Shown: positions 32,245 through 41,982, counted from the stretch's first letter. The stretch is 64,000 bases of DNA from Diplonema japonicum (GCA_964019335.1 OZ025702.1:290001-354000), one strand, 5' to 3'. Translations and numbers: made by a program. Notes: generated by a model from the sequence alone, not told the origin.

Positions 32245-33105
32245 CCGGCCTGTGAGCTCAACAGGGGTATTTCATTTAGAAGGGTTGGGTTGGGGGGGCG
32301 GGGAAAAATATTTTGCAGCCATTTTTCGAATTATCTAGCCACTTTACTGCGAAAGCCGTTCCCCCCCCCTTTTTTTTCTCTCTTCTGTTTTTCGTCTTCT
32401 TAAGAAAACAATGTTTTCAGTAACTTGGATTTTTAAATTTGAGGGGGGGGGGGGGTTAACACTCTTAACGCCACCTAGTGTTGCAATCAAAGCCCCATTT
32501 TAATTTTGTTTTTTTTTCGTTGCTAACCACTTCGTTTCCTATCATAGTGAATTCTTTTTTTCTTTTTTGTATTTTCGCAAGCCGAAAGTTGTTCTCTCGC
32601 TTTTCGCGACAAAGTTTACCAGAAAAAGTTATTGAAGACATTGTTTTTTTCTTCCCCCCCCCCCTCTTTCCTCATTCTTTGGAAACAATCAGTTGCATAA
32701 TGTCAAAGAAAAAAAAAAGAAAACGGGAACAAAAAAAGGGATAAACAAACCAACAGCTTCGGAACTTCGATCCTGCTCGCCACATAAAAGGCTGAGCATT
32801 GCGGGCTGCGCATGACTGACTGACCGACAGACTCGTTGCACAAGTGGGCGAGAGTTGCCTCTGAAGAGTCGTTTCTTTTTTTTTTTTTTTTATCCACCCA
32901 CCCTTCCCTTTTCTTTTATTGCAAGTTAAACCCTACTTTTCCCGGAGTGCGCCACTTTATTTTGTTCAGTTTAAGTCAGGAAAATAAACTGCTCTGTTTT
33001 GCCGTTCCGCTCGTGCGCACAAACAAATGAAGCGCCAAACTAGTTTTGTTCATTCTCAAAAGGTTGGACACAAAAACTCATCTGAAAATTTTTCCAAGGG
33101 GAAAA
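32245..33105. other. Gene-free spacer with partial dispersed repeat D
   Basis: A and T runs, a G run (32442-32454) and pyrimidine blocks; no coding frame beyond homopolymer artefacts. Partial copy D of the dispersed repeat is at 32517-32553. Confidence 0.5.
32517..32553 (+). repeat. Dispersed CCGTTGCTAA repeat, partial copy D
   Basis: CGTTGCTAACCACTTCGTTT followed by CCTATCATAGTGAATT. This is almost the same as the 3' part of copy B. The 5' part (GCCACC) is seen separately about 50 bp upstream at 32469. Confidence 0.55.
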
Positions 33106-33117
33106 AAATAGCTATTT
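33106..33117. repeat. AAATAGCTATTT terminus-like motif
   Basis: The same 12-base palindrome, again followed by ATT, that opens the foldback elements at 500 and 63557. Here it precedes a transposase-like relic by about 100 bp, suggesting that the relic belongs to the same or a related element. Confidence 0.45.
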
Positions 33118-33199
33118 ATTAAATGAAAATCAGATGGCCTGATTTCATGCTCTGATTTTATTCAATACTGCATTTGTTTGTGAGTTACAGAAAGCTAAG

Positions 33200-33865
33200 C
33201 CTTTGTCGGAACAAGGGACTTGCAAACTCCTGGTGGTGTCTCATATGTAACCCACTACTTCATCAGCCCTAATTTGACTCAGAACTCTTCGCACACAATC
33301 CACGTCCTTGATTTGGTAACTCAACTCCCCGGCATTCGGGATACTTCTGGCAGGCTGCACTTCTGGAGCGATGGTGGGCTTCACTTTAAGTCCGGGCCAG
33401 GGTTTTTTGGGTAGATGGCTCGTTCGCAGAAGAAAATCACCTGGAATTTCTTCCCTAGTGATCACGGGAAAGGGATGTGGGATAGTGAGGGGAGTGTGTT
33501 GAAAAGTGCGATCACTGAAGTTTGTCAGGCATCTTCCGCTGTGGGCAGTATCCCATGAACCTGACTGGCCCTTCTGAAACACGCGTGGTCACTCGCCGAG
33601 AAGCCCACTTTATTCCCACCGACACTGTTGTGGTGAAGTCGGTGCACGCCACCTGAGTTGCAACTGCGACTCGTGCTTGGCTGGTGAGTATGAAGACTGC
33701 ATTTGTCCTGGTTCTGGTCCTTTCACCCTGGCGTCCATTGCCAAGCAGAGTCTCTCACAAGGGACGAGGCGCTGTGGTAAGTACCTCATGGCGTTTGTTG
33801 GGCCAAAAGAGCACTCTGAAGCACTTAGAGGTGTCCCTGTGAGAAAATCTGATTTTATTGCCTGA
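33200..33865 (+). pseudogene. Decayed transposase-like gene
   Basis: In one frame from about 33200, a peptide with HFWSDGGLHFKSG leads to a TAG stop at 33412-33414. The same frame continues with ITWNFFPSDHGKGMWDSEG to a TGA at 33557-33559. A third block in another frame (33657-33865) has CNCDSCLAGEYEDCICPGSG. SDGG-x-HF and F-x-SDHGKG-x-(W/C)D followed by a Cys-rich tail recalls a family of eukaryotic transposon-encoded proteins with a DDE-type core; that link is from memory of motif style, not from a search. At least one nonsense codon and one frame change make it non-functional. AAATAGCTATTT stands 80-100 bp upstream. Confidence 0.45.
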
Positions 33866-34325
33866 ATCAGGAGGGCCAAAACAGGCCAAAAAACGCACAA
33901 ATTGGCTCACTGGTGTCAACCGAAGGTCGTACAGAGACAAAAGCGCCTTCCAGTGGGACCCCTCTTTGACTGCAGATTGTCAATAAAATTTCGAATAAGA
34001 GGTCTGTTGTTAAATGCTGCGCGTTTCTGGGTGTTTCCGGGATTTGCTGCATTTTCCCCGTTTTCGTGACAGCCGAATTTCGGTTAAACTCATTTTTGGG
34101 GTTTGAAAATAAGGAAAAGGTCTAGTGCAGTTGCTCCTGCCTTCGTAATTCGCTCTTTTCGTGCAGTTCCCTGCAAAACCATGCACGAAAAACGGAGTCG
34201 GTTCCTTTGTCTTTCAGAAAAGAGAGATTGTCAGCAGTGAGGCCACTTTCTGAACTGTCAGTTATCTGACCAGGGTTCTGGCAATGCTTGTGTCGTTAAA
34301 ACACTGAAAGAGCAAGAAGAAAAAA
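33866..34325. other. Spacer between transposase relic and tRNA-Lys copy 3
   Basis: About 460 bp of balanced-composition sequence without homopolymers, unlike most spacers here. No gene, RNA or repeat recognised; it may be the remaining part of the decayed transposon. Confidence 0.4.
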
Positions 34326-34398
34326 CACCTCCCGCGGGGCTCGAACCCGCGACCACAAGGTTAAGGGCCTTGCGCTCTACCGACTGAGCTAGGGAGGC
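34326..34398 (-). tRNA. tRNA-Lys (CUU), copy 3
   Basis: Sequence identical to the other three copies, including C33. Six T follow on its own strand. Its 5' flank carries the conserved GAATTAACA element and an inverted repeat. It forms a divergent pair with copy 4, 287 bp apart. Confidence 0.96.
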
Positions 34399-34490
34399 TG
34401 TTAATTCTATGACCGACCCATTTCTTGTATTCGGATTTCACAATTTGTTATCTTTGTATAAAATAAGAAAATGGGTCGTCATAGAATTAA
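34399..34490. repeat. Inverted repeat upstream of tRNA-Lys copy 3
   Basis: Arms TTAATTCTATGAC...CCCATTTCTTGTA and AAGAAAATGGG...GTCATAGAATTAA pair over about 28 nt and match the inverted repeat at 7886-7979 almost base for base. Each arm resembles the tRNA-Lys 5' flank. Confidence 0.75.
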
Positions 34491-34655
34491 GTAAGTAAGA
34501 AGTAACCCTGTTTTTCTTTCTTCCAAAACCTGTTGATGCTCCAATCGTATTTTTTGTTGAAAATTAAAAAATGGGGCGATTTGAGTTTCCCATTCTGGGT
34601 TGTAAAACCAACCTGTGCAAGTTTCGAGAACAGGAAAAAACAAAATTGTCGCGAA

Positions 34656-34685
34656 ACAAGAAAATGATAGCTGAGAGAATTGTCA
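34656..34685 (+). promoter_or_regulatory. Conserved 30-bp 5' flank of tRNA-Lys copy 4
   Basis: ACAAGAAAATG...GAGAATTGTCA immediately precedes the tRNA. The same 30-bp segment, with a few changes, precedes copies 1 and 3, but not copy 2 whose flank is a retroelement tail. It may be an upstream Pol III promoter element. Confidence 0.5.
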
Positions 34686-34758
34686 GCCTCCCTAGCTCAG
34701 TCGGTAGAGCGCAAGGCCCTTAACCTTGTGGTCGCGGGTTCGAGCCCCGCGGGAGGTG
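34686..34758 (+). tRNA. tRNA-Lys (CUU), copy 4
   Basis: Identical to the other copies. Eight T begin two bases after the gene. The ATG of the dehydrogenase gene lies only 47 bp downstream on the same strand. Confidence 0.96.
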
Positions 34759-34805
34759 TTTTTTTTTGCCCATCACCCCCACAGCCTTTCTTCGTCTTAC
34801 CCAAT

Positions 34806-35705
34806 ATGTTTGCAAGTGTGAGTCCCCCACCACCCATCTCCCCACAAAACGGGAAGTTCTTTGTTGTAACAGGAGCAAATGCGGGTCTCGGTTTTGAAAC
34901 GGCTAAAGCTTTAGGAACAGCAGGTGCACATGTAATTCTGGCATGCAGGTCGGAAATAAGAGGAAATGATGCTGTGGACAGGCTGAGACAGGAAGCTGGG
35001 AATGGCGTGTACGAATTTATGAAAATGGACCTCGCAGACCTAGATAGTGTGAAAGAGTTTGTAGAGGAGCTGAAAAAAAAGTTCACACACATTGACTGCC
35101 TCATCAACAATGCGGGTGTGATGTGGCCCCCATTTGGGAAGACGAAACAGGGGTTCGAAACAACGTTCCACACAAACCACCTGGGGCACTTTGCACTCAC
35201 CATTCTGATGCTCCCATTGCTGGAGAGTTCTGGAAAGGGTAGAGTCGTCCCCATCAGCAGCATTGCTGCTGACTGGAAGGGGTACGCCGGAATGATGTGG
35301 GATAACCTCAACGCTGAGAAGACCTACAACCACCATTACGCCTACGGGCAGTCCAAGCTTGCGAATCTTTTATTCGCATTTGAACTCGAAAAGCGCTTGC
35401 GCGCGACCAATTCTACTGTCCAGTGTATTGCAGCACACCCTGGCTCCTGCAACACTGAACTCTTGAGGTACTCTGTGTTCTCTCGTTTTGGTTTCCTCGC
35501 TATGCCTCCCACTCAGGGTTGTCTCTCTTTCCTCCATGCAGCCACAAGCGACACTGCCAAGGGAGGTGAGTACTACGGCCCACACGGCTTCATCCATGCT
35601 GTCGGGTACCCAACTAAGCTCACACCCCCCGTGCGTGCCTTAGACACGCATGATGCAGAGAAGTTGTGGAAGTTGAGTGAAGAGATGACAGGAGTAGCGT
35701 TGTAA
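34806..35705 (+). CDS. Short-chain dehydrogenase/reductase (retinol dehydrogenase/WWOX-like)
   Basis: A 299-residue classical SDR. Cofactor site TGANAGLG (residues 22-29) with CRS after the second strand, which favours NADP(H); NNAG at about 98; catalytic Ser in the SSIAAD strand; YAYGQSK providing Tyr and Lys; and HPGSCNTEL after the active site. This is the pattern of RDH11-14/WWOX-type enzymes that act on retinoids, steroids or other lipophilic carbonyls. No signal peptide or membrane anchor is obvious. The start was chosen as the first ATG outside the tRNA; the longer frame beginning at 34680 merely reads through tRNA-Lys. Its 5' leader must be very short or begin inside the tRNA terminator region. 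Confidence 0.85.
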   Translation: MFASVSPPPPISPQNGKFFVVTGANAGLGFETAKALGTAGAHVILACRSEIRGNDAVDRLRQEAGNGVYEFMKMDLADLDSVKEFVEELKKKFTHIDCLINNAGVMWPPFGKTKQGFETTFHTNHLGHFALTILMLPLLESSGKGRVVPISSIAADWKGYAGMMWDNLNAEKTYNHHYAYGQSKLANLLFAFELEKRLRATNSTVQCIAAHPGSCNTELLRYSVFSRFGFLAMPPTQGCLSFLHAATSDTAKGGEYYGPHGFIHAVGYPTKLTPPVRALDTHDAEKLWKLSEEMTGVAL

Positions 35706-35864
35706 ACGTTTGTTTGCTTTCTTTTCATTCGTTTTCTTTTTCCTTCTTTCTTTTCTTTTCTTCCTCTCTTCTCTTCGCTCCTTTTTCTTTTTCCGACCCC
35801 TCTCAAGACAACCAATACCAAGGATCTTTTTCCTCTTGAAGAAAAAAAAAAGAAGAAGAAAAAA

Positions 35865-36449
35865 ATGGACAGCTTGTTTTCGATGTTTCAGAGTGTGTTC
35901 AGGTACATGGGAATCTTTAACCAAAAGAGAGGAAAGATATTGTTCCTCGGATTGGACAATGCGGGGAAGACTTCGATGCTGAGCATGATGACGACGGGGA
36001 AAATGACGGCAGCAAGGCCAACGAACCACCCGACTAACGAGCAGTTTTCAGTGGGCGGTGTGAAGGTAAATGCATACGACCTAGGTGGCCATGAGAATGG
36101 CAGGATTCTGTGGTCTCAATACTACACTAAGGTAGACGGCATCGTGTTCATGGTCGATGCAGCAGACATTTCAAGGCTATCGACTGTGAAAGTTGAAATC
36201 GACAAGCTTCTCAGTGACCCTGATCTCGCAAGGGTCCCAATGGTTATCATCGGCAACAAAATTGATATACCTTCCGCCCTCGGAAGGCCCCAACTTGAAT
36301 ACTGCCTCGGCCTTGAAGGACTCTGCACTGGACTGCATGGAAACAAAACCCAAGCCCGCCCCCTCGAGATCTTCATGGCATCCATCTCCAAGCGTATAGG
36401 ATATGGAGAAGCTGTGAAGTGGATCGCTGACTACCTTGCTGACGCTTAA
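35865..36449 (+). CDS. SAR1: Sar1 GTPase of the COPII coat
   Basis: 194 residues, the expected length. An amphipathic N-terminus without a myristoylation glycine (MDSLFSMFQSVFRYMGIF) precedes GLDNAGKT (G1), the Sar1-type switch I PTNHPTNEQ, DLGGHENGRILW (G3, with the DLGGH variant typical of Sar1 and not the DVGGQ of Arf) and NKID (G4). The C-terminal GYGEAVKWIADYL also fits. Sar1 recruits Sec23/24 to ER membranes. The ATG is preceded by an A/G-rich leader. Only Sar1 combines these features, so Arf/Arl alternatives are unlikely. Confidence 0.93.
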   Translation: MDSLFSMFQSVFRYMGIFNQKRGKILFLGLDNAGKTSMLSMMTTGKMTAARPTNHPTNEQFSVGGVKVNAYDLGGHENGRILWSQYYTKVDGIVFMVDAADISRLSTVKVEIDKLLSDPDLARVPMVIIGNKIDIPSALGRPQLEYCLGLEGLCTGLHGNKTQARPLEIFMASISKRIGYGEAVKWIADYLADA

Positions 36450-36580
36450 GGTACTTATTACTAGAAGAAACAGGTAAGAGGGAATCATGAGAAGCACGTT
36501 TCCTCTTTACCTTTCCTTTACTATTTTTTATTTCCTGTTATCTTCCTCTCTGGTTTACTTTTTTTTCTTTTTTTTTTTTA

Positions 36581-36616
<36 letters not shown>

Positions 36617-36843
36617 TCTTCTCTCTCTAGCTCCTTTAACTTGTTTTAAGAAGAAGAAAAAAAAAAAAAAAAAAAGAAAAAGCAGATTATCCTTGTCCTT
36701 TACTTGAGAAATGAAAAAGAAAAAGAAGAAGAAGAAGAAAAAAAAATGGATGACACAAATTCTTGCATTCAATATAACAATTACGTCCCTATATTCTCGA
36801 AACTATATACACTACCACCACACAGAGAAGGGGGAAAAGGGGG
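36450..36843. other. Intergenic T and A tracts
   Basis: T runs around 36566-36615 and purine-rich A runs at 36651-36680 and 36710-36745. No gene or repeat family recognised. Confidence 0.5.
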
Positions 36844-39800
36844 ATGAGCGGCAGTGAACCTGAAGAGGTCACTGATGTACTCCCCGTAAGGTACGAAGTA
36901 TGCGTAGTGCCTAGCTTAAATAATAATGAATTGGAGTGCAGGTCTTCTGTAGAGTGGGTGGTGAAGGCAGAAACTGTAGACTGCATTAAGCTGCACTGCG
37001 TCGGGCTGGTGTTCTATAAAACAACTGTGCGAATAAACGACAAGACAGAGCTGATTCCGGTATGCTTGCCCCCTTTTTTTTCGTCCACCTACTTACAGTC
37101 CACGTCGATAACCCAAAACCCAACCAAAGAAATGATGAAGATTAAGCTCCCCAGGGAACTCCAAAAAGGCCAGCAGGGCCAACTCAACTTCCACTATCTA
37201 GCTCAAACATCTACGTCGCAAAAGATGGCCGGCGTTTACCTAACGCACGACCCTTCGGTACGCTTTCTTCTTTCCCTGTTCTTTTTCATTAAGCTCATCA
37301 CAGGATTCTCCCACGATCGCTACCCACTTCGAACCGCTTAGAGCAAGGTCCTTCCTGCCTTGTTTCGACCACCCGAGCTTGAAAGCAAGGTTCAAACTCA
37401 CTGTGATGAAAAAGAACATCCCTGAAGGGTTTGAAATCCTGTCGAACACCTGCCCGGAACGAGAAGATCCTGAAAAGATTGTGTTCAAGGAAACACCTGC
37501 CATGTGCAGCTACCTGGTGTGATGGGTGGGGTGGGATAAATTAAAAAAAATAATAATCAAACCACAGCTCTGCTTGATCATATCAAAATTACACTGGATT
37601 GAATCGAGCATTGAGACAAGGCTGCGGTTGCGTGTGTACGTCCCCACATCGGTTGATGTAGAGGGAGCAAGGGGCTGCTTAGCTCTGCTTCAGAAATCGA
37701 TTTGTTTTTACGAAGAATTGTTTAAACAGAAACTGAGGTTGGAGAAGCTCGACCTCGTGGGTCTCAAAGCGCTGCCCCCCATTGCCATGGAAAACCTAGG
37801 CTGCCTGGCCTTCCGCTTAAGCTACGTTCTCATCACCGAAGAAACCCCCATGTCACGCGTGCAGAGAATCGCGCGGCTCGTTGCACACGAGGTCAGCCAC
37901 CACTGGTTCGGAAACTCCACCTCGATCAACTCCTGGAAGATAATATGGTTGAAAGAGGGCTTTGCACGGTATCTGGAATACCTCTTCACCGTGTACATGT
38001 TTCCCTCGTGGGACTACTGGACGGATTTTGCACACAGTATCACAGACTGTGCGAAGCAAATGGACGGGATCTCGGCTCGAACCCACCCATTAGAACCTTC
38101 CGACCTGACCACGCCTGCTGCTATAACTGACTCCTTTGACTTCATCACATACAACAAAGGCGCCTCGATAGTAAGGATGCTCGCACAAACGGTGGGTTGG
38201 GACGTGTTTTCGAACGGTGTGAACATTTTCCTGGACAATTGTAAGGAAGATTGTTGCACCGTGTCTGATTTTTGTCAAGCGTTGCAGGTGGCGTGCAGGG
38301 GGGCTCGGATCGAACCCCCAATCACGTCGTCTTCCATTGGCATTTCCACGACTACGATCCCCGACATTGAGTCCTTTGATGTCGAGGCATGGACCCTTCC
38401 GTGGCGGTCGATTCCGTCACATCCAGTTGTCTTTGCCCGTGCTGTACAGGGTGGCGTTGCGTTACAACAGTTTATGGTCCCCGAGCCGACACGGCAGCTC
38501 TCTTTTGAGATCAAGCCATCGCCGTTCCCCCTCCCCATCGTGGTTGTGGTTTGTTACCCGGGGAATAAGCGTGTGACACACACCATTACCCTTCCCCCCA
38601 CCGAGACCTTCAATGAAACTTTTTTCCCTGTCCCCACGTCCATCTCTGCCATCGTCATCAACCCAGACATGACATCCTTCTGCCGATGCTGGTACGATGC
38701 CACCCTATTCGATCTCCTCCTCAAAACATACCCCGAACAACCGTCACTGACACGGTTGGGATTGTTCCTCGACTGTTTCAGTCTCCTCTCGCTCTCAAGC
38801 ATCCAACTGCAACAGCAAGGACGGTTCCCAAGCTGGTGGAAGCCCAGAGGGCATCTCGGTTTGGAACACCAGCTGTATCATCTGCTTACGGCGTTTAGAG
38901 ACGCTCTCGAGACGCACAACATAGTAGTGCACGCAGCAGCAACCGCTGCGTTGGATGTATGTTTTACTTTTTTTCGGACCATCTCAAAAATAAAAATTAA
39001 ATAAAAAAAAAAGGTGCTGCACCGCTCTCAAGAAGAAAGTTGTGAGGAAGGGGTACGAAGAACCGTGGGTGGGTACTTCAAACATCTTCTGCCTAAAATC
39101 GAAGAAGCGGCGTGGCAACGGGGGTGCAGCGTAGCGGAGGGCTTAGAGGGGTTTGGCAAGTACGATGGGGGACGGGATCTGAGCCCTGCAGTGGCAGGGG
39201 TGGTGCTAACATGTCTGGGGTCGGCGTGGGACCCGGACAGCATTGCGTTCTCGAGAATGATACGGGATAAGTTGATGGAGGCAATGACAGTGGATGACGA
39301 GACAGAGGGGCCAGATCTCATGGTTGCAGTGAGCGCGCTGAAGGTGTGTGTGCAGCATGGCGGTGAAAAGGACTGGTGGAATGCATGGCACCTCTACACA
39401 TGGGCACTGCAGCCCGACGAACTAGAACAAGTCGATGCAGCGTCTGAGCTGAATGTGGATCCATGGAAGCTTCCGTGGGCATCCGCTCACCCTCCTGTCA
39501 CGCTGTATGGCAAGGTCCCTCAAGGATATCAGCTGCGAGCCCCATTGCTCGAATGCCTCGCAGCATCTCCCCATAGCTACATCGCGCAGAACGTCGCAAA
39601 GCTGTCTCTGAAACCGTCACTCTCTCATGATACCTCCGACATCATCTCCCTTTGCACGGGCATCCTGCAGAACACGGCGCTTATCGACCAGGTCCTGCTT
39701 GCTTCTTCTGCGGTATTTTGAAAGTAAATAAATTGCAATACACCACAGCGCGTGATTTGGTTCCTCATTAAACTCGCCCCCAGCTTTGGTTCCCCTCTCT

Positions 39801-39919
39801 GGCTTGCCCGCAACGAGAGCTACTGGCAGAACATGGGGGTTCCCCTCAAGATTATTATTAAGTCCAACGTGGAAATAACGCGGGCCATTGTGCAAAACCT
39901 CACAGTGCTTCTTCAATAA
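36844..39919 (+). CDS. M1-family zinc aminopeptidase
   Basis: Six exons (36844-37059, 37099-37257, 37304-37516, 37568-38956, 39014-39712, 39749-39919) give about 948 residues with short introns of 36-57 bp. The N-terminal domain shows THFEPLRARSFLPCFDHP; the catalytic domain has HEVSHHWFGN and, 18 residues after the second His, the Glu of WLKEGFARYLEYL, i.e. a complete HExxH-x18-E zinc site. The exopeptidase signature, usually GAMEN, reads PIAMENLG, an unusual change at the first position. A C-terminal ERAP-like helical domain follows. This removes N-terminal residues from peptides in the cytosol. TAF2 shares the fold but lacks the zinc site, so it was excluded. Confidence 0.88.
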
Positions 39920-40120
39920 CGCAGCGGCATTCAAGGGAAGAAAAAAAGGGGGTATCTGTAAGTTTCTATTTCTGTAAAAGGAGGGGTGACTTCTATTCGT
40001 GATTTCTATACAATTGAGAATATTCCTTGCACTCCGTTTTTTTTCTCTTTTTTTTTTCTTCTTTTCGTTTTTTCAATGCCGTATTGCACAGCGCACAGGT
40101 CATTCAGGGTCAACAACCCA

Positions 40121-41413
40121 ATGAACCCACCGAGCCAGTCGAAGCGCCCCTCAAACCCAGTGTCGCCCAAGATGCCTGGGAACATTGCTCCATCACGGGG
40201 GTCCTCTGCGTCACAGCCACCGGGATCTCGACAACCCTCTTTAGTGAGGGGTGCACCCAATATGCAGTCGCAGAGAGAGTTCCACCAGGTGCCGAACCCG
40301 CAGACGATGAACCAAGTGAGGAGGGACAGTGCACCGGTACAGCAGGGTGCGCCGCAGGCATCGGGTCCACGCCGTCCACCACCGAAGCAACCAATTCAGA
40401 TTCCTTGGCAGAAAGCACCAACGACCGCAACGCCCCCCTACCAGACAGACCCAGTCCCGCAAACGCAAAGCAACTACCCATCCATCAGCCCGGTGCCCGA
40501 CAGGGGTCCGCACCCGAGCCAGCACGTGAAGTCTCAAGGCATGCAACCACGGCCGCAGGCACAAGCATATCCGCATCCACAACCTCAGCACAGCTACAAC
40601 GAGCACTACGGTCAATACGTGCACTCGGAAGTATCGAGGTCGTCGGCTTCGACAACAGGGACAGCACTGGACCTGATGGAGATGAAGAGCGAGAGGAGCA
40701 GACTACTGGGCGAGATTCAGGCCATACAAGAAGAACTTGAGCGGGCCGAAGAAACCGGAAAGCACGACGATATGAGCAGCTTGAGGACGCAGTTAGCGCA
40801 GCTGAGACACTCCCTGCAGGCCTTGCTGGGTGACATGGAAGTCAGGAAGCGGAGCCCGTGGCGAAAAAGGTGGCGGGATGAAGGCCATGTACAGCAGGTG
40901 TCGTACAGCGAGCCTGCAGCCCGTGTAGCACTTGTGCACAGCAACTTCAAAAACGAAAGAAGTCAGAGAGAAGCTTACGACAGCAGGGTTGCCCCTGCCA
41001 GCGCGCGGCACGCCGTGATGGGGACTTCATACGCTGAGAGGCAGTCAATTGTACACGGCAGGGCTGTAGAAACACTGTTGGAGAGGCAAGAGAGAGAGGC
41101 GAAGGAGCTGCAGCGAGCGTTTGAGGAAAGGGCCAGAGAGATGGAAACTGCACACCAAGAACAGAAGATAGCTCAATCCGAGCAAATGAGGTCAGAGCAA
41201 GAGAACCTCCTCATCTACGAGCAGGCGCTGGCTAAAGCGGAGGCCGCAAAGAGGAACTTAGAGCTCGCCTCGCGTGACCTGGGGAACTATGAGCAGCACT
41301 GGATCGCTTCGTCCACACTGTACCGCCCATCGATGGTGGTGCCCAGTGTTAAGTACCGCGCGTATGATGCACACTCATCAGTGTCGTCATCGCCCCACAT
41401 GCCGGGGCAGTAG
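40121..41413 (+). CDS. Pro/Gln-rich protein with C-terminal coiled coil
   Basis: 430 residues from the first ATG after a T-rich tract and a GCACAG acceptor-like site; an in-frame ATG at 40076 lies inside that tract and is less likely. Residues 1-180 are disordered and rich in Pro, Gln and Ser. Residues about 190-250 (ERSRLLGEIQAIQEELERAE...LRTQLAQLRHSLQALLGDM) and 310-400 (ERQEREAKELQRAFEERARE...QALAKAEAAKRNLEL) are coiled coils. No enzymatic or zinc motif. Architecture fits a scaffold or cytoskeletal adaptor, but no family is recognised. Confidence 0.6.
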   Translation: MNPPSQSKRPSNPVSPKMPGNIAPSRGSSASQPPGSRQPSLVRGAPNMQSQREFHQVPNPQTMNQVRRDSAPVQQGAPQASGPRRPPPKQPIQIPWQKAPTTATPPYQTDPVPQTQSNYPSISPVPDRGPHPSQHVKSQGMQPRPQAQAYPHPQPQHSYNEHYGQYVHSEVSRSSASTTGTALDLMEMKSERSRLLGEIQAIQEELERAEETGKHDDMSSLRTQLAQLRHSLQALLGDMEVRKRSPWRKRWRDEGHVQQVSYSEPAARVALVHSNFKNERSQREAYDSRVAPASARHAVMGTSYAERQSIVHGRAVETLLERQEREAKELQRAFEERAREMETAHQEQKIAQSEQMRSEQENLLIYEQALAKAEAAKRNLELASRDLGNYEQHWIASSTLYRPSMVVPSVKYRAYDAHSSVSSSPHMPGQ

Positions 41414-41499
41414 TAGCAAGGATTGTACATGTAGATAGTTTATTTGCATTTCTTTATTTTTCGTTCTAACTTTACAAGACCACCACACAGAGTGCCGTC

Positions 41500-41982
41500 A
41501 TGCCGGCACCATACGCCGACGACAACGATGGCCACGATGAGGAGCCGCCCGACACGGCAAGGGTACACCAGGGGGAGGGGAGCTTTGCATGCGGGAGGAT
41601 ATCGTGCTTCATGATCTTAGGAATACCTTCTGTGGTACATCTGAAAAGAAAACGTAGAAATTGAACACCACACAGGTCACGTTGTTTTCAGTTCTGTTTG
41701 GGGCGATAATTGCAGGGATAGAGGATACTTCATTTGAGAATGTATGTGCCCAAACACACCACACCCTGACCACACACCCTGCAGGGTTTCTGGGTAGCGG
41801 CGACCATTTTAACTACTTCGTCGTCCCCCTTGGGCGACAACACGACGCTCCCTGCCACTGATGGGGGGAAATTCTTTTCTATAATATGCGGAACATGGGC
41901 AATGGGCTTGTTTGGGATCTTTGTGGTGCTGATGTCGGCACCTGCAATGGACTCTGTTTACGCACTGCTGCGGTTGCGGTGA
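41500..41982 (+). CDS. Small two-helix K+-channel-pore-like membrane protein
   Basis: Three exons (41500-41634, 41676-41741, 41785-41982) were assembled by eye across GTACAT...ACAG and GTATGT...GCAG introns, giving 132 residues. After an acidic cytosolic N-terminus comes TM1 (CFMILGIPSVVTLFSVLFGAIIAG across the first splice), then a pore-helix-like segment WVAATILTTSSS, a loop PLGDNTTLPATDGGKFFS, and TM2 (IICGTWAMGLFGIFVVLM). The order TM-pore-TM and the phrase TLTT...GD-x-T-x-x-TDGGK-x-F align with K+ channels, where the filter would be TTxGYGD; here it reads TTSSSPLGD. It might be a degenerate or non-selective channel, a regulatory subunit, or an unrelated membrane protein. Confidence 0.5.

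Noticed and set aside
34680-34805. Longer dehydrogenase frame beginning at 34680
   Set aside because: The extra N-terminus is only the translation of the tRNA-Lys gene and its terminator.
36844-39919. TAF2 (TFIID subunit) as identity of the large M1-fold protein
   Set aside because: TAF2 lacks the zinc site, whereas this protein has the full HExxH-x18-E set.
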